NCBI GenBank assembly: GCA_947627625.1
Contig: CANQWR010000003.1
Span: 50,614-114,613, forward strand
From: an uncultured Ruminococcus sp.
GTDB taxonomy: Bacteria; Bacillota; Clostridia; Oscillospirales; Ruminococcaceae
DNA: 64,000 nt
Direction: 5' to 3'
The translations under genes were made by a program, and so were the position numbers. Every line of letters begins with the position of its first letter. Positions within the stretch are counted from its first letter, which is position 1. Under the pieces are notes generated by a model that ran no database searches, was not told where the DNA came from, and saw only the letters and a list, made by a program, of their open reading frames with translations. Positions 7,827 through 15,680 of the stretch are shown here, piece after piece.

Positions 7827-9920
7827 TCACACGTTATAAATCATTGCGGAATAGTCGGGTATGGGCCAGTGACTGCTCGGCATTATCCTCTCTATGGTGT
7901 CGGCGGTCGTACGCATACGCTCCATCTCGGCAAGTACTCTGTCGTGGAAAAACTCCGACTGTATGAGTATCTCCTTTATCTCACAAGCTTCATTTACAAG
8001 CGACTCAAGATTGTCGATAGAATCGTAAAAAGCATCACAGAGGTCGTTCAGTTTGGACGACATTTTCTGTTCGGTGTAAGAGGACAGTCCGACTTTATTT
8101 TTAATATCTATGGCGTTGCAGAGTTCGTGGACATAGCCGAGAGTAGCCGGGAGAAGCTGTTTTCTCGCCATCTCTATCATGGTGCGTGCTTCAATCCTGA
8201 TAGTCTTTGAGTAAGTTTCAAGCAGGACTTCCGTCCTTGCTTGGAGTTCATTTTTTGTATATATTTTGAACTTTCTGAATATACGCATATTTTTTTCGTC
8301 GATGTAGTGCGGCATACAGTCCACCGTTGACGGGTAGTTCGGCAGACCCCTTTTTTCGGCTTCACGAATCCACTCCAGTGAATAGCCGTCCCCGTTGAAA
8401 ATAATTCTCCTGTGTTCTTTCAGGACTTTTTTCATGAGTTTTTTGACTTCCGTGTCAAAATTTTCGGTATTTTTGAACGGCTTCAGAATTTCGGTGAACT
8501 GGCTGAGTTCCTCCGCAACTATAGTATTGAGAAGAGCGTTAGGGCAGGCTATGTTGTCGGACGAACCCACCATGCGAAATTCAAATCTGTTTCCCGTAAA
8601 CGCAAAGGGGGAAGTCCTGTTTCTGTCGGTTGAATCTTTCGGGAAGGACGGCAGAGCGTTCACACCTATCTCAAAAGCCCGTGACTGCGTTTTGTATACG
8701 GAATCGTCCTCTATTGCTTTGAGTACAGCGTCCAGCTCCTCACCTAAAAACATTGAAACTATTGCGGGAGGTGCTTCATCTGCACCAAGCCTGTGGTCAT
8801 TTCCTGCGGAGGCAGCCGAAATTCTCATAAGGTCGGAATACTCGTCAATTCCCTTTATCAATGCACAGAGAATAGTCAGAAATTGCAGATTTTCTATCGG
8901 AGTGTCACCAGGGTCAAGGAGATTCTGACCGTCATTTGTCATCATAGACCAGTTGTTGTGTTTACCCGAACCGTTCACGCCCTCAAAGGGTTTTTCGTGA
9001 AGTAGACACACAAGACCGTGACGGAGTGCCACTTTTTCCATGGTCTCCATGGCAAGCTCATTCTGGTCTGTACCCAGATTTGAAGTAGTGAATATGGGTG
9101 CCATCTCGTGCTGTGCGGGGGCTACTTCGTTGTGCTTGGTCTTTGAGTATATGCCCAATTTCCACAGTTCCTCGTCAAGTTCAGCCATATACTTTGCAAT
9201 TCTCGGTTTCAGATTTGCAAAATACTGATCGTCAAGCTCCTGACCTTTGGGAGGTTTCGCACCAAAGAGCGTTCTGCCCGTCAGGATCAGATCTTCCCTC
9301 TGGTCGTACATTTTTTTATCTATAAGAAAATACTCCTGCTCCGCTCCCACTGTCGAGACAACTCTTGTCACGTTTTCATTGCCGAACAGTTTAAGAAATT
9401 CAACCGCAACTTTGCTGAGAGCGTCCATAGAACGCAACAACGGCGTTTTCTTGTCAAGAGTCTCCCCCGTGTAGGACAAAAACACTGTCGGGATATAGAG
9501 ACTTCCCTCTTTTACAAAACAGTTTGAAGTCGGGTCCCATGCGGTGTAACCCCTTGCACTGCTCGTCTGTCTCAGTCCCCCTGACGGAAAAGACGATGCG
9601 TCGGGTTCACCCTTTACAAGCGATTTCCCCGAAAACTCCGTGATAGCCATTCCACCCTGTGCAGGAGCTATAAAAGAGTCGTGCTTTTCGGCTGTAGAAC
9701 CCGTCAAGGGCTGAAACCAGTGTGTATAGTGTGTTGCACCCTTTTCTATTGCCCACTCCTTTATTGTATTTGCAACTATGTCCGCTGTGGTCATATCAAG
9801 CTGACTGCCGTTGTTTATGGTGTCCATAAGTGTCCTGTAGACGTTTTTCGGAAGTCTCGCTTTCATTTCCTTTTCACTGAAAACATTTTCTCCGAATATC
9901 TCCGTAATATCTTTTCCCAT
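7827..9920 (-). CDS. glnN: Glutamine synthetase, type III
   Basis: 697 residues from the ATG at 9920, which has GGGAG 7 bases upstream; the frame is open further 5' but without a better start. GSIII makes glutamine from glutamate and ammonia with ATP in the cytosol. Diagnostic motifs: VGAEQEYFLI (191-200), HNEVAPAQHEMAPIF (263-277), GVNGSGKHNNWSM (314-326) and RTSPFAFTGNRFEFR (435-449). Length and motifs fit type III rather than the 470-residue types I and II. It is the last gene after the isomerase/acyl-CoA synthetase fusion and a WYL regulator, with 95 bp between it and the regulator. Confidence 0.96.
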   Translation of the reverse strand: MGKDITEIFGENVFSEKEMKARLPKNVYRTLMDTINNGSQLDMTTADIVANTIKEWAIEKGATHYTHWFQPLTGSTAEKHDSFIAPAQGGMAITEFSGKSLVKGEPDASSFPSGGLRQTSSARGYTAWDPTSNCFVKEGSLYIPTVFLSYTGETLDKKTPLLRSMDALSKVAVEFLKLFGNENVTRVVSTVGAEQEYFLIDKKMYDQREDLILTGRTLFGAKPPKGQELDDQYFANLKPRIAKYMAELDEELWKLGIYSKTKHNEVAPAQHEMAPIFTTSNLGTDQNELAMETMEKVALRHGLVCLLHEKPFEGVNGSGKHNNWSMMTNDGQNLLDPGDTPIENLQFLTILCALIKGIDEYSDLMRISAASAGNDHRLGADEAPPAIVSMFLGEELDAVLKAIEDDSVYKTQSRAFEIGVNALPSFPKDSTDRNRTSPFAFTGNRFEFRMVGSSDNIACPNALLNTIVAEELSQFTEILKPFKNTENFDTEVKKLMKKVLKEHRRIIFNGDGYSLEWIREAEKRGLPNYPSTVDCMPHYIDEKNMRIFRKFKIYTKNELQARTEVLLETYSKTIRIEARTMIEMARKQLLPATLGYVHELCNAIDIKNKVGLSSYTEQKMSSKLNDLCDAFYDSIDNLESLVNEACEIKEILIQSEFFHDRVLAEMERMRTTADTIERIMPSSHWPIPDYSAMIYNV

Positions 9921-10015
9921 AAAAGTCTCCCCCATAAAAAAATTTTTATATTCAAGTCCGCACTCCCTTTTTCGGAGGGGAACCGAATCTGCGTTAAATA
10001 AATAAATAATAATAT

Positions 10016-10984
10016 CTATTTCAGATACTTGCCGAGTACACGCCTTAGAAGCTGTGCAAATTCGTCTCTCACATATTTCGGTGAGAGTATCTCCATATCG
10101 TCCCCGAAACGCATTACCCATTCATAAAACTGCTTGTTCACTCCCGCATAGACCCTCACGATAACTCTGTCCGCATTTTTCGGGTCAGGTCGCATTGTGG
10201 AGTACCTGCCGAGTTTTTCAAGCATTTCGTCAAGGAGAGTTTTGTTGACAAGCAAAGTGACAGTCTCAAAGAAATCGGGCTCAAAGACGTTCACGACAAA
10301 AGCCCTGTCTTCGGGCAGTTCGGGTCTCTTCCCCGCACGCTCCCCCGCTGTTATATTTTTCATGCGGTCTATGCGGTAGGTTCGGAAAACTCCCTCCGTG
10401 ACATTGTAACACCGCAAATAAAATCTCTCACTGAAATATCTGACTTTCAGCGGTATAACGTCACGGTTTTTTGTGTAGTAGATCATCTTTCTGTCGGTGT
10501 TGAACTTGCCGTAGTCAAAAACAATTTTCCGCCTCTGTTCTATTATACTGTAGATATTTTCCAGATTTTCAAGAATATCAAGGGACGGTATGCCTATGTC
10601 GTTCAGGGAAATTCTCCTTATAAGCTGTCTCGTCTCGTTCTCGGAACACATTCCCTCAAACTTTTTTATAAATCTCTGTTTCTGCTGTGGACTCAAAAAC
10701 TTGCTAACTGAAACGGCATCGGTGACAAATCTTATCTCGTTAAATGTAAAACCTTTTCTGCAAAGTCTGTAACAGGCTGTGTTGTGGCTTCCGTAAGAAA
10801 TTTCAATGTCATTGCCCATTGCAATAAGTCTGTCTATGTCACGCCTTATCGTAACGGCGGAGACGTTCTCCATGCCCGAATTTTCAAACAGATAATTCTG
10901 TATATCCCTGACGGAGACGGCGTGGGAACTGTCCGTGCGTGTACTCAAACAGCGGAATATATGTATAATCCTCTCGTGGTCCAT
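10016..10984 (-). CDS. WYL-domain transcriptional regulator (YafY type)
   Basis: 322 residues. The N-terminal 75 residues form a DeoR-like winged helix (ISYGSHNTACYRL near its end, VTIRRDIDRLIAMG as recognition part). The middle holds the WYL-like ligand domain (NRDVIPLKVRYFSERFYLRC, then FRTYRIDRM) and the C-terminus the WCX extension (MRFGDDMEILSP). WYL domains bind small nucleotides or nucleic acid. It starts 4 bp after the stop of the fusion gene, so it is co-transcribed with it and probably with glnN. Its target and ligand are unknown; control of this operon is a reasonable guess. Confidence 0.9.
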   Translation of the reverse strand: MDHERIIHIFRCLSTRTDSSHAVSVRDIQNYLFENSGMENVSAVTIRRDIDRLIAMGNDIEISYGSHNTACYRLCRKGFTFNEIRFVTDAVSVSKFLSPQQKQRFIKKFEGMCSENETRQLIRRISLNDIGIPSLDILENLENIYSIIEQRRKIVFDYGKFNTDRKMIYYTKNRDVIPLKVRYFSERFYLRCYNVTEGVFRTYRIDRMKNITAGERAGKRPELPEDRAFVVNVFEPDFFETVTLLVNKTLLDEMLEKLGRYSTMRPDPKNADRVIVRVYAGVNKQFYEWVMRFGDDMEILSPKYVRDEFAQLLRRVLGKYLK

Positions 10985-10988
10985 AATG

Positions 10989-13523
10989 TTATGCTGTCTC
11001 TATGCTGCCGGCGGTGCAAAGTTTCAACTTTGCGACAGCTTCCTCTCTCATCTTGTATTTGAGTATCTTTCCCGCCGCATTCATCGGGAACTTGTCAACA
11101 AAATCAACGTATTTCGGACACTTGCTCCTTGACATTCTCGCTATGCAGAAATCTCTTATCTCTTTTTTTGTAGCCTTTGCACCGTCCTGCAAAACTATGC
11201 AAGCCATTATCTCCTCACCGTAATCCTTATCGGGTACTCCTATGACCTGAACGTCCTTTACTTTCGGGTGGGTGTAGAGGAAGTCCTCAATCTCTTTCGG
11301 GTAGATGTTCTCACCGCCCCTTATTACCATGTCCTTTATCCTGCCTGTGATTTTATAGTAGCCGTCTGAGGAACGTTTTCTTGCAAGGTCTCCCGTGTGA
11401 AGCCAGCCCTCCGAATCTATAACGGACGCTGTAGCTTCGGGCATTTTGTAGTACCCTTTCATTATATTATATCCCCTTGCGACAAATTCTCCGTCGGTGT
11501 CGTCGGGTAGCTCCTGATTTGTCTCGGGGTCTACTATCTTGCACTCCACCCCGAAAATAGGTTCCCCGACAGTGTTCACCCTCTGTTCAATTGAATCTGT
11601 AGTCTTGCTCATAGTTATGGCGGGGGAAGCCTCTGTCTGTCCGTAAGTTATACATATCTCGTTCATGTGCATCTTCTCAATGACTTCCTGTATAGTCTTT
11701 ACGGGACACGGTGACCCCGCCATTATTCCCGTTCTCATGTGTGAGAAATCTGTCTTTGCAAAGTCTCTGTGACTTAACATTGCTATGAACATTGTCGGGA
11801 CACCGTGGAAACAGGTTATCTTCTCACTGTTTATACAGCTTAAACCTGTTCTCGGTAAAAATCTCGTTATCGGCAACATTGTTGTGCCGTGTGTCATAGA
11901 GGCTGTCATTGCAAGAACCATTCCGAGACAGTGGAACATCGGCACTTGTATCATCATTCTGTCCGCCGTTGACAAGTCCATGCAGTCCCCTATAGCCTTG
12001 CCGTTGTTGACAACGTTGTAATGTGTCAGCATAACGCCCTTCGGGAAACCTGTCGTGCCTGAAGTGTACTGCATATTGCAGACATCGTGAATATCTATAG
12101 TCCTCCTGACCGTCTCAACGGCTATGTACGGAACGCTTTTTGACATCTCTATAGCCTGCTCCCATGTGTAACACCCCCTGTTTTCGGAGTTCACTGTTAT
12201 GATATTTCTGAGATAGGGCAGTCTCTCCGACCTTAGATTTCCCGTCTCACAAGTCTCAAGTTCGGGACAGATTTCCTTTATTATTTCAATATAGTCTATA
12301 TTTCTGATACCGTCTATCATGACAAGTGTCATAGTGTCGGACTGTTTCAGCAGATATTCAACTTCGTGTACCCTGTACTCGCTGTTCATTGTGACAAGTA
12401 CCGCACCTATTTTTGTGACCGCCCAGAAAGTTATATACCACTGCGGAACATTTGTAGCCCATATTGCAACATGGTCTCCCTTTTTTACTCCCATTGCAAT
12501 CAAAGAGCGTGCAAAAGTGTCCACATCGTCACGAAATTCGGGGTAAGTCCTTGTGTAGTCGAGTTCGGTATATCTGAAAGCGTACTGGTTCGGAAACTGG
12601 TCACATATCCTGTCGAGAACGTCCGGAAATGTGTAATTTATAATTCTCTCCTTTGGCCACGGGTAAGAACCGTCTCCCCTTATGCTCTTCTGGAGAGGGT
12701 GCTTGTATTTTGTCACATACGGGAACATATATTGCGAAAACTGCGGAACTGCTATCCCTGCCTCACTCAGTTCGGGAGTCCATTTTCTGAGCCATTCAAG
12801 AGATATATAGCCGTCATAGCCTATACTTATAAGTGATTCGACCATATCCGTGACGGGAATGTCACCGCTTCCCATCATGCAGTAACTCACTCTGCCGTCT
12901 TTATCAATTACGCTGTCCTTTGCGTGTACATATTTTATATACTCACCTATATTTGCGACAGTCTCTTCGGGAGTCTCCCCTGCATACCTGTAGGGGTGGT
13001 GCATATCCCACAGAACTCCCACTTTACGGCTGTTTACGCTCTCTATAACTCCCGCAAGACGCTTTGTATCGCAGTAAACGCCGTTTGTCTCCACGACAAG
13101 AGTTGTATTGTACTCCTCCGCAATCGGAACAAGTTTTTTGAGCGTTTCGGCTATGTAAAAATCGTCAACTTCACCGTCGGGTTTCGGGAGCAAATCCGCA
13201 AGTACTCTCACATATGATGCACCGATTTTCTGTGCAAGACGTGCGTAACTCTGCACTTCAAGATAAATTTCGTCAAATTTGTCTCTGAATTTCAGACACG
13301 CCCCCGATGTTATACATGGTATCTCAAGACCGAGTGAACAGAGTTTCTCAGCAGATGCTTCCGTATGACTTTCGGAAAACGGCTGATTTTTGGAAAAAAT
13401 ATCCCTCCCGAACCCTCTCAGCTCAATTCCCCTGAATCCGAAGTCCTTTGCCATTGAGCATATCTCGTTCCAAGAAAGCTCCGGACACGCAAGTGTAGAA
13501 AAACTTATCTTCAAAAATATCAT
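10989..13523 (-). CDS. Fusion of sugar-phosphate isomerase-like TIM barrel and acyl-CoA synthetase
   Basis: 844 residues. Residues 1-275 resemble xylose isomerase-like TIM barrels (IolE/hydroxypyruvate isomerase group), with a plausible metal site at E145 (VVETNG), D173 (LWDMHH), H200 (YVHAKD) and E243 (SLEWLR). From about 295 to the end it is an ANL-superfamily adenylating enzyme: YTSGTTGFPKG (486-496), ITYGQTEASPA, GWLHTGDLA and the hinge ITGRIKDMVIRGGENIYP, with C-terminal Lys in AAGKILKYKM. The second half most resembles medium/long-chain acyl-CoA synthetases. The ATG at 13523 touches its AGGA; a TTG at 13514 has better spacing and gives a typical LKISFSTLACP start. Reaction unknown. Confidence 0.9.
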   Translation of the reverse strand: MIFLKISFSTLACPELSWNEICSMAKDFGFRGIELRGFGRDIFSKNQPFSESHTEASAEKLCSLGLEIPCITSGACLKFRDKFDEIYLEVQSYARLAQKIGASYVRVLADLLPKPDGEVDDFYIAETLKKLVPIAEEYNTTLVVETNGVYCDTKRLAGVIESVNSRKVGVLWDMHHPYRYAGETPEETVANIGEYIKYVHAKDSVIDKDGRVSYCMMGSGDIPVTDMVESLISIGYDGYISLEWLRKWTPELSEAGIAVPQFSQYMFPYVTKYKHPLQKSIRGDGSYPWPKERIINYTFPDVLDRICDQFPNQYAFRYTELDYTRTYPEFRDDVDTFARSLIAMGVKKGDHVAIWATNVPQWYITFWAVTKIGAVLVTMNSEYRVHEVEYLLKQSDTMTLVMIDGIRNIDYIEIIKEICPELETCETGNLRSERLPYLRNIITVNSENRGCYTWEQAIEMSKSVPYIAVETVRRTIDIHDVCNMQYTSGTTGFPKGVMLTHYNVVNNGKAIGDCMDLSTADRMMIQVPMFHCLGMVLAMTASMTHGTTMLPITRFLPRTGLSCINSEKITCFHGVPTMFIAMLSHRDFAKTDFSHMRTGIMAGSPCPVKTIQEVIEKMHMNEICITYGQTEASPAITMSKTTDSIEQRVNTVGEPIFGVECKIVDPETNQELPDDTDGEFVARGYNIMKGYYKMPEATASVIDSEGWLHTGDLARKRSSDGYYKITGRIKDMVIRGGENIYPKEIEDFLYTHPKVKDVQVIGVPDKDYGEEIMACIVLQDGAKATKKEIRDFCIARMSRSKCPKYVDFVDKFPMNAAGKILKYKMREEAVAKLKLCTAGSIETA

Positions 13524-13556
13524 TCCTCACAATAAAATAATTTCAGATATTCTACT

Positions 13557-13585
13557 ATTATATCATAAGATACGGAAAAAAGCAA
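13557..13585 (-). promoter_or_regulatory. Promoter for the fusion gene-WYL-glnN operon
   Basis: Minus strand TTGCTT (13585-13580), 17-base spacer, TATAAT (13562-13557). The leader would be only about 30 bases, consistent with a start at 13514-13523. Confidence 0.78.
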
Positions 13586-13645
13586 GTATATTTTTTATTG
13601 TGGGATTTTTGAGGGACTTTTTTGACTTGTTAGCTGTTGGGGAAC

Positions 13646-13792
13646 TCCGCCCATTTGAAATATTGGGGGCGTTGCCCCCCAAGCCCCCCATTAACGATTA
13701 GGGGCAGGGGGCTTCGCCCCCTGAACCCCCATTGGGGGCTCTGCCCCCAAACCCCCGTCGGGGGGAAGTATCCCCCCGAACCCCCCATGATG
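13646..13792. repeat. GC-rich repeat array
   Basis: GGGGGCGTTGCCCCC hairpin, then a complete reverse copy (ATTAGGGGCAGGGGGCTTCG through CCCCCCATGATG). It lies between the divergent fusion-gene promoter and the 2H phosphoesterase promoter, and is the last copy before a repeat-free stretch of about 14 kb. Confidence 0.87.
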
Positions 13793-13858
13793 TAAACTCA
13801 TACAGTTTCAACACCCTCTCCCCTCCCCTATTTATTTTCGATTTATTTTTGAGTTGTA

Positions 13859-13887
13859 TTGACTTTTTTGGATTTGTGTGTTACAAT
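13859..13887 (+). promoter_or_regulatory. Promoter for the 2H phosphoesterase gene
   Basis: TTGACT (13859-13864), 17-base spacer, TACAAT (13882-13887). About 85 bases of leader precede the ATG at 13974. Confidence 0.78.
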
Positions 13888-13973
13888 ATGGTATGAGGAT
13901 TCTTGATTCTCTAAAAAAACTATAAACAAAAAAGCTGTGGCTTGCCACTTGACATACATATTAAGGAGAACTT

Positions 13974-14684
13974 ATGGAAAATTACAGTCAGTTTATGGAG
14001 AGAATAAATTCATTTGAGATCTCTGATTCCGTATTCTGCGAGGGCGATTTCTCTCCCGACAAATCCCTTGCAATGAAAGTGAACAGGGGCAACAGATTCA
14101 GCGGTTTCTACGGTGATACCGTATTGTTTGAACTCGGCAACTTTGAAAAGGCTCTCACAGCCGACATCGTTCACGCCCTCTACGCCGAAACCCCCGAGTG
14201 TTTCAGCGAGAGAATCTGGGCAGACACGTTCCACGTCACCCTCCACGACCTGAGCAGTTCGTCAATACCCGACAAAGCCGTGAACGAGGCTTATCTCAAC
14301 AGGCGTGTCCTGAACGAAATACTTCTGCGTACAAATATCCAGCACCAGACTATCGAAATGCAGAGCAGAGCTATTTTCAACATGGTGAACACAAGTCTTG
14401 TTATGGGACTGTACCCCGTCAGCGAGAGGGAGTATGAAAAACTCATGGAGCTGTATAATATAATAGATGAGGTGAAACAGCTGACCTACCCTCTCACACC
14501 GCACATAACTCTCGCCTACTACAGCATAAACGGCTTTACGGAAAATTCCGTCAAACGCCTTGAAGCGGTCATAAAAGAGCTGAATAAAAGTTCTTTCAGC
14601 ATAACTCTCGACACTCACAGGCTTTTTTACAAGCACTTCAACAGCATGAACGACTACATGACTATAATGCGTATAGTCCACTGA
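13974..14684 (+). CDS. 2H phosphoesterase (LigT/2'-5' RNA ligase-like) family protein
   Basis: 236 residues with an AAGGAG SD 7 bases before the ATG. Two H-x-T motifs about 90 residues apart, FHVTLHDL (H87) and TPHITLAYY (H177), are the defining catalytic pair of the 2H superfamily, which processes 2',3'-cyclic phosphates or 2'-5' linkages in RNA or nucleotides. The sequence around the motifs is otherwise unfamiliar, so the substrate is not assigned. It stands alone under its own promoter; the next gene is DUF1858. Confidence 0.75.
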   Translation: MENYSQFMERINSFEISDSVFCEGDFSPDKSLAMKVNRGNRFSGFYGDTVLFELGNFEKALTADIVHALYAETPECFSERIWADTFHVTLHDLSSSSIPDKAVNEAYLNRRVLNEILLRTNIQHQTIEMQSRAIFNMVNTSLVMGLYPVSEREYEKLMELYNIIDEVKQLTYPLTPHITLAYYSINGFTENSVKRLEAVIKELNKSSFSITLDTHRLFYKHFNSMNDYMTIMRIVH

Positions 14685-14776
14685 CAAAACGTCGGTAACG
14701 GAACGCAAAAAAGCGTTTCCTTACTATATATTTATATTTACAATCTATATATTTATTATCAAGGAGGTAAAAAACA

Positions 14777-14983
14777 ATGGCACAGATTACAAAAGACACA
14801 AAAATCGGGGAACTTCTCGAAATAGACGTTGACAATGTAGCACCCGTTCTCCTCAGCATCGGTATGCACTGTCTCGGCTGCCCGTCCTCACAGATGGAGA
14901 CTATCGGGGAAGCTGCCGCTGTCCACGGAATAGATGCGGACGAACTTGTCAAGACAATCAACGAAAAAATCGCCGACAAATAA
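14777..14983 (+). CDS. DUF1858 (hybrid-cluster-associated redox disulfide) protein
   Basis: 68 residues with AAGGAGG upstream. The single C-x-x-C in [15 protein letters not shown] and the surrounding helices are the DUF1858 signature. These small proteins are thought to bind a metal or act as redox disulfide partners, commonly in anaerobes. The 3' third of the gene and its terminator are duplicated downstream in decayed form. Confidence 0.92.
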   Translation: MAQITKDTKIGELLEIDVDNVAPVLLSIGMHCLGCPSSQMETIGEAAAVHGIDADELVKTINEKIADK

Positions 14984-15016
14984 TCACGGACTTCATTTAT
15001 CCGTTGAGTAAATCAG

Positions 15017-15057
15017 GAGACTGCCGAAGGGTTCCAAACCCCGACAGTCTCTTTTTT
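15017..15057 (+). terminator. Intrinsic terminator of the DUF1858 gene
   Basis: GAGACTG (15017-15023) pairs with CAGTCTC (15045-15051), with an inner GGGTT/AACCC helix, followed by six T. Confidence 0.9.
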
Positions 15058-15097
15058 CGTTTCACTCCATTATTTTTATTATTTTATACTGCTTATT

Positions 15098-15306
15098 CGG
15101 TATGCACCGTCTCTCTGTACGTCCTCACAGATGTTCACGGAGCAGTGCGGACGAAATTATTAAGACAGTCAACAAAAAAATCGTCGAAAAGTAATCACGG
15201 ACTTCATTTATCCGTTTAGTACATTAAGAGACTGCCAGAGAGTTCCAAACCCCGACAGTCTCTTTTTTCGTTTCTCTCTATTATTTTTATTATTTTCTAC
15301 TGCTTG
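15098..15306 (+). pseudogene. Decayed tandem duplicate of the DUF1858 gene 3' end and terminator
   Basis: Bases from GGTATGCACCGTCTCT (15099 on) repeat 14860-15095: the same CTCACAGATG, CACGGA, GCGGACGAA, AAGACA.TCAAC, ATCACGGACTTCATTTATCC and terminator follow in order. About 24 bases are missing after CAGATG and one more base is lost nearby, so the coding frame is destroyed. The second terminator keeps its stem. This is a tandem duplication of roughly 235 bp followed by decay; a frame crossing it at 15004-15219 is not a gene. Confidence 0.85.
15228..15268 (+). terminator. Duplicated copy of the DUF1858 terminator
   Basis: GAGACTG (15228-15234) with CAGTCTC (15256-15262) and six T. The inner GGGTT/AACCC helix of the first copy has been weakened by substitutions. 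Confidence 0.85.
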
Positions 15307-15482
15307 TTAAGAGTGTAAATAATAAATTTCATTATTAGTATATAAATTACTGAATGTAATATATTGAAATAAAAAATAATAATTACAGAGAATTAAAAAA
15401 TATTCTGCAAAACAGTTTGCAAGTGTGAAAATTACCATAAAACAGGGAAAAATCAGAGGCATTCAGGCAAATTTATACAAAT

Positions 15483-15499
15483 TGTGAACTTTTTGTAAA
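15483..15499 (-). promoter_or_regulatory. PhoP-box-like direct repeat upstream of the large secreted protein
   Basis: Read on the minus strand: TTTACA, five bases, TTCACA, an exact 11-bp period matching the TTHACA-N5-TTHACA box of Bacillus PhoP. The element lies 16 bases upstream of the -35 hexamer. A near-identical element occurs at 61123-61150. Only two clear hexamers are present here. The rest of 15301-15482 is AT-rich with nothing else I can support. Confidence 0.4.
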
Positions 15500-15515
15500 C
15501 TTTAGTGAAAACCTA

Positions 15516-15544
15516 TTGACATTTGCAAAAGTATGGTGTATTAT
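15516..15544 (+). promoter_or_regulatory. Promoter for the large secreted transglutaminase-like protein
   Basis: TTGACA (15516-15521), 17-base spacer, TATTAT (15539-15544). A leader of about 130 bases follows, A-rich with only small stems. Confidence 0.82.
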
Positions 15545-15680
15545 ATACTCATAGGATAAAACAAATCCTGAAATCAAAAAAATAAAGCAAAATTTATACA
15601 AGCAGTAGATAATACACAGAATAAAACAAAATATACAATCTGTATATTATCCTGCCGAAATTTACAAAGAGGTGACTATT

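Noticed and set aside
15004..15219. 71-residue open frame over the DUF1858 terminator
   Set aside because: It crosses a terminator and the decayed duplicate, has no SD and matches nothing; it is a by-product of the duplication.
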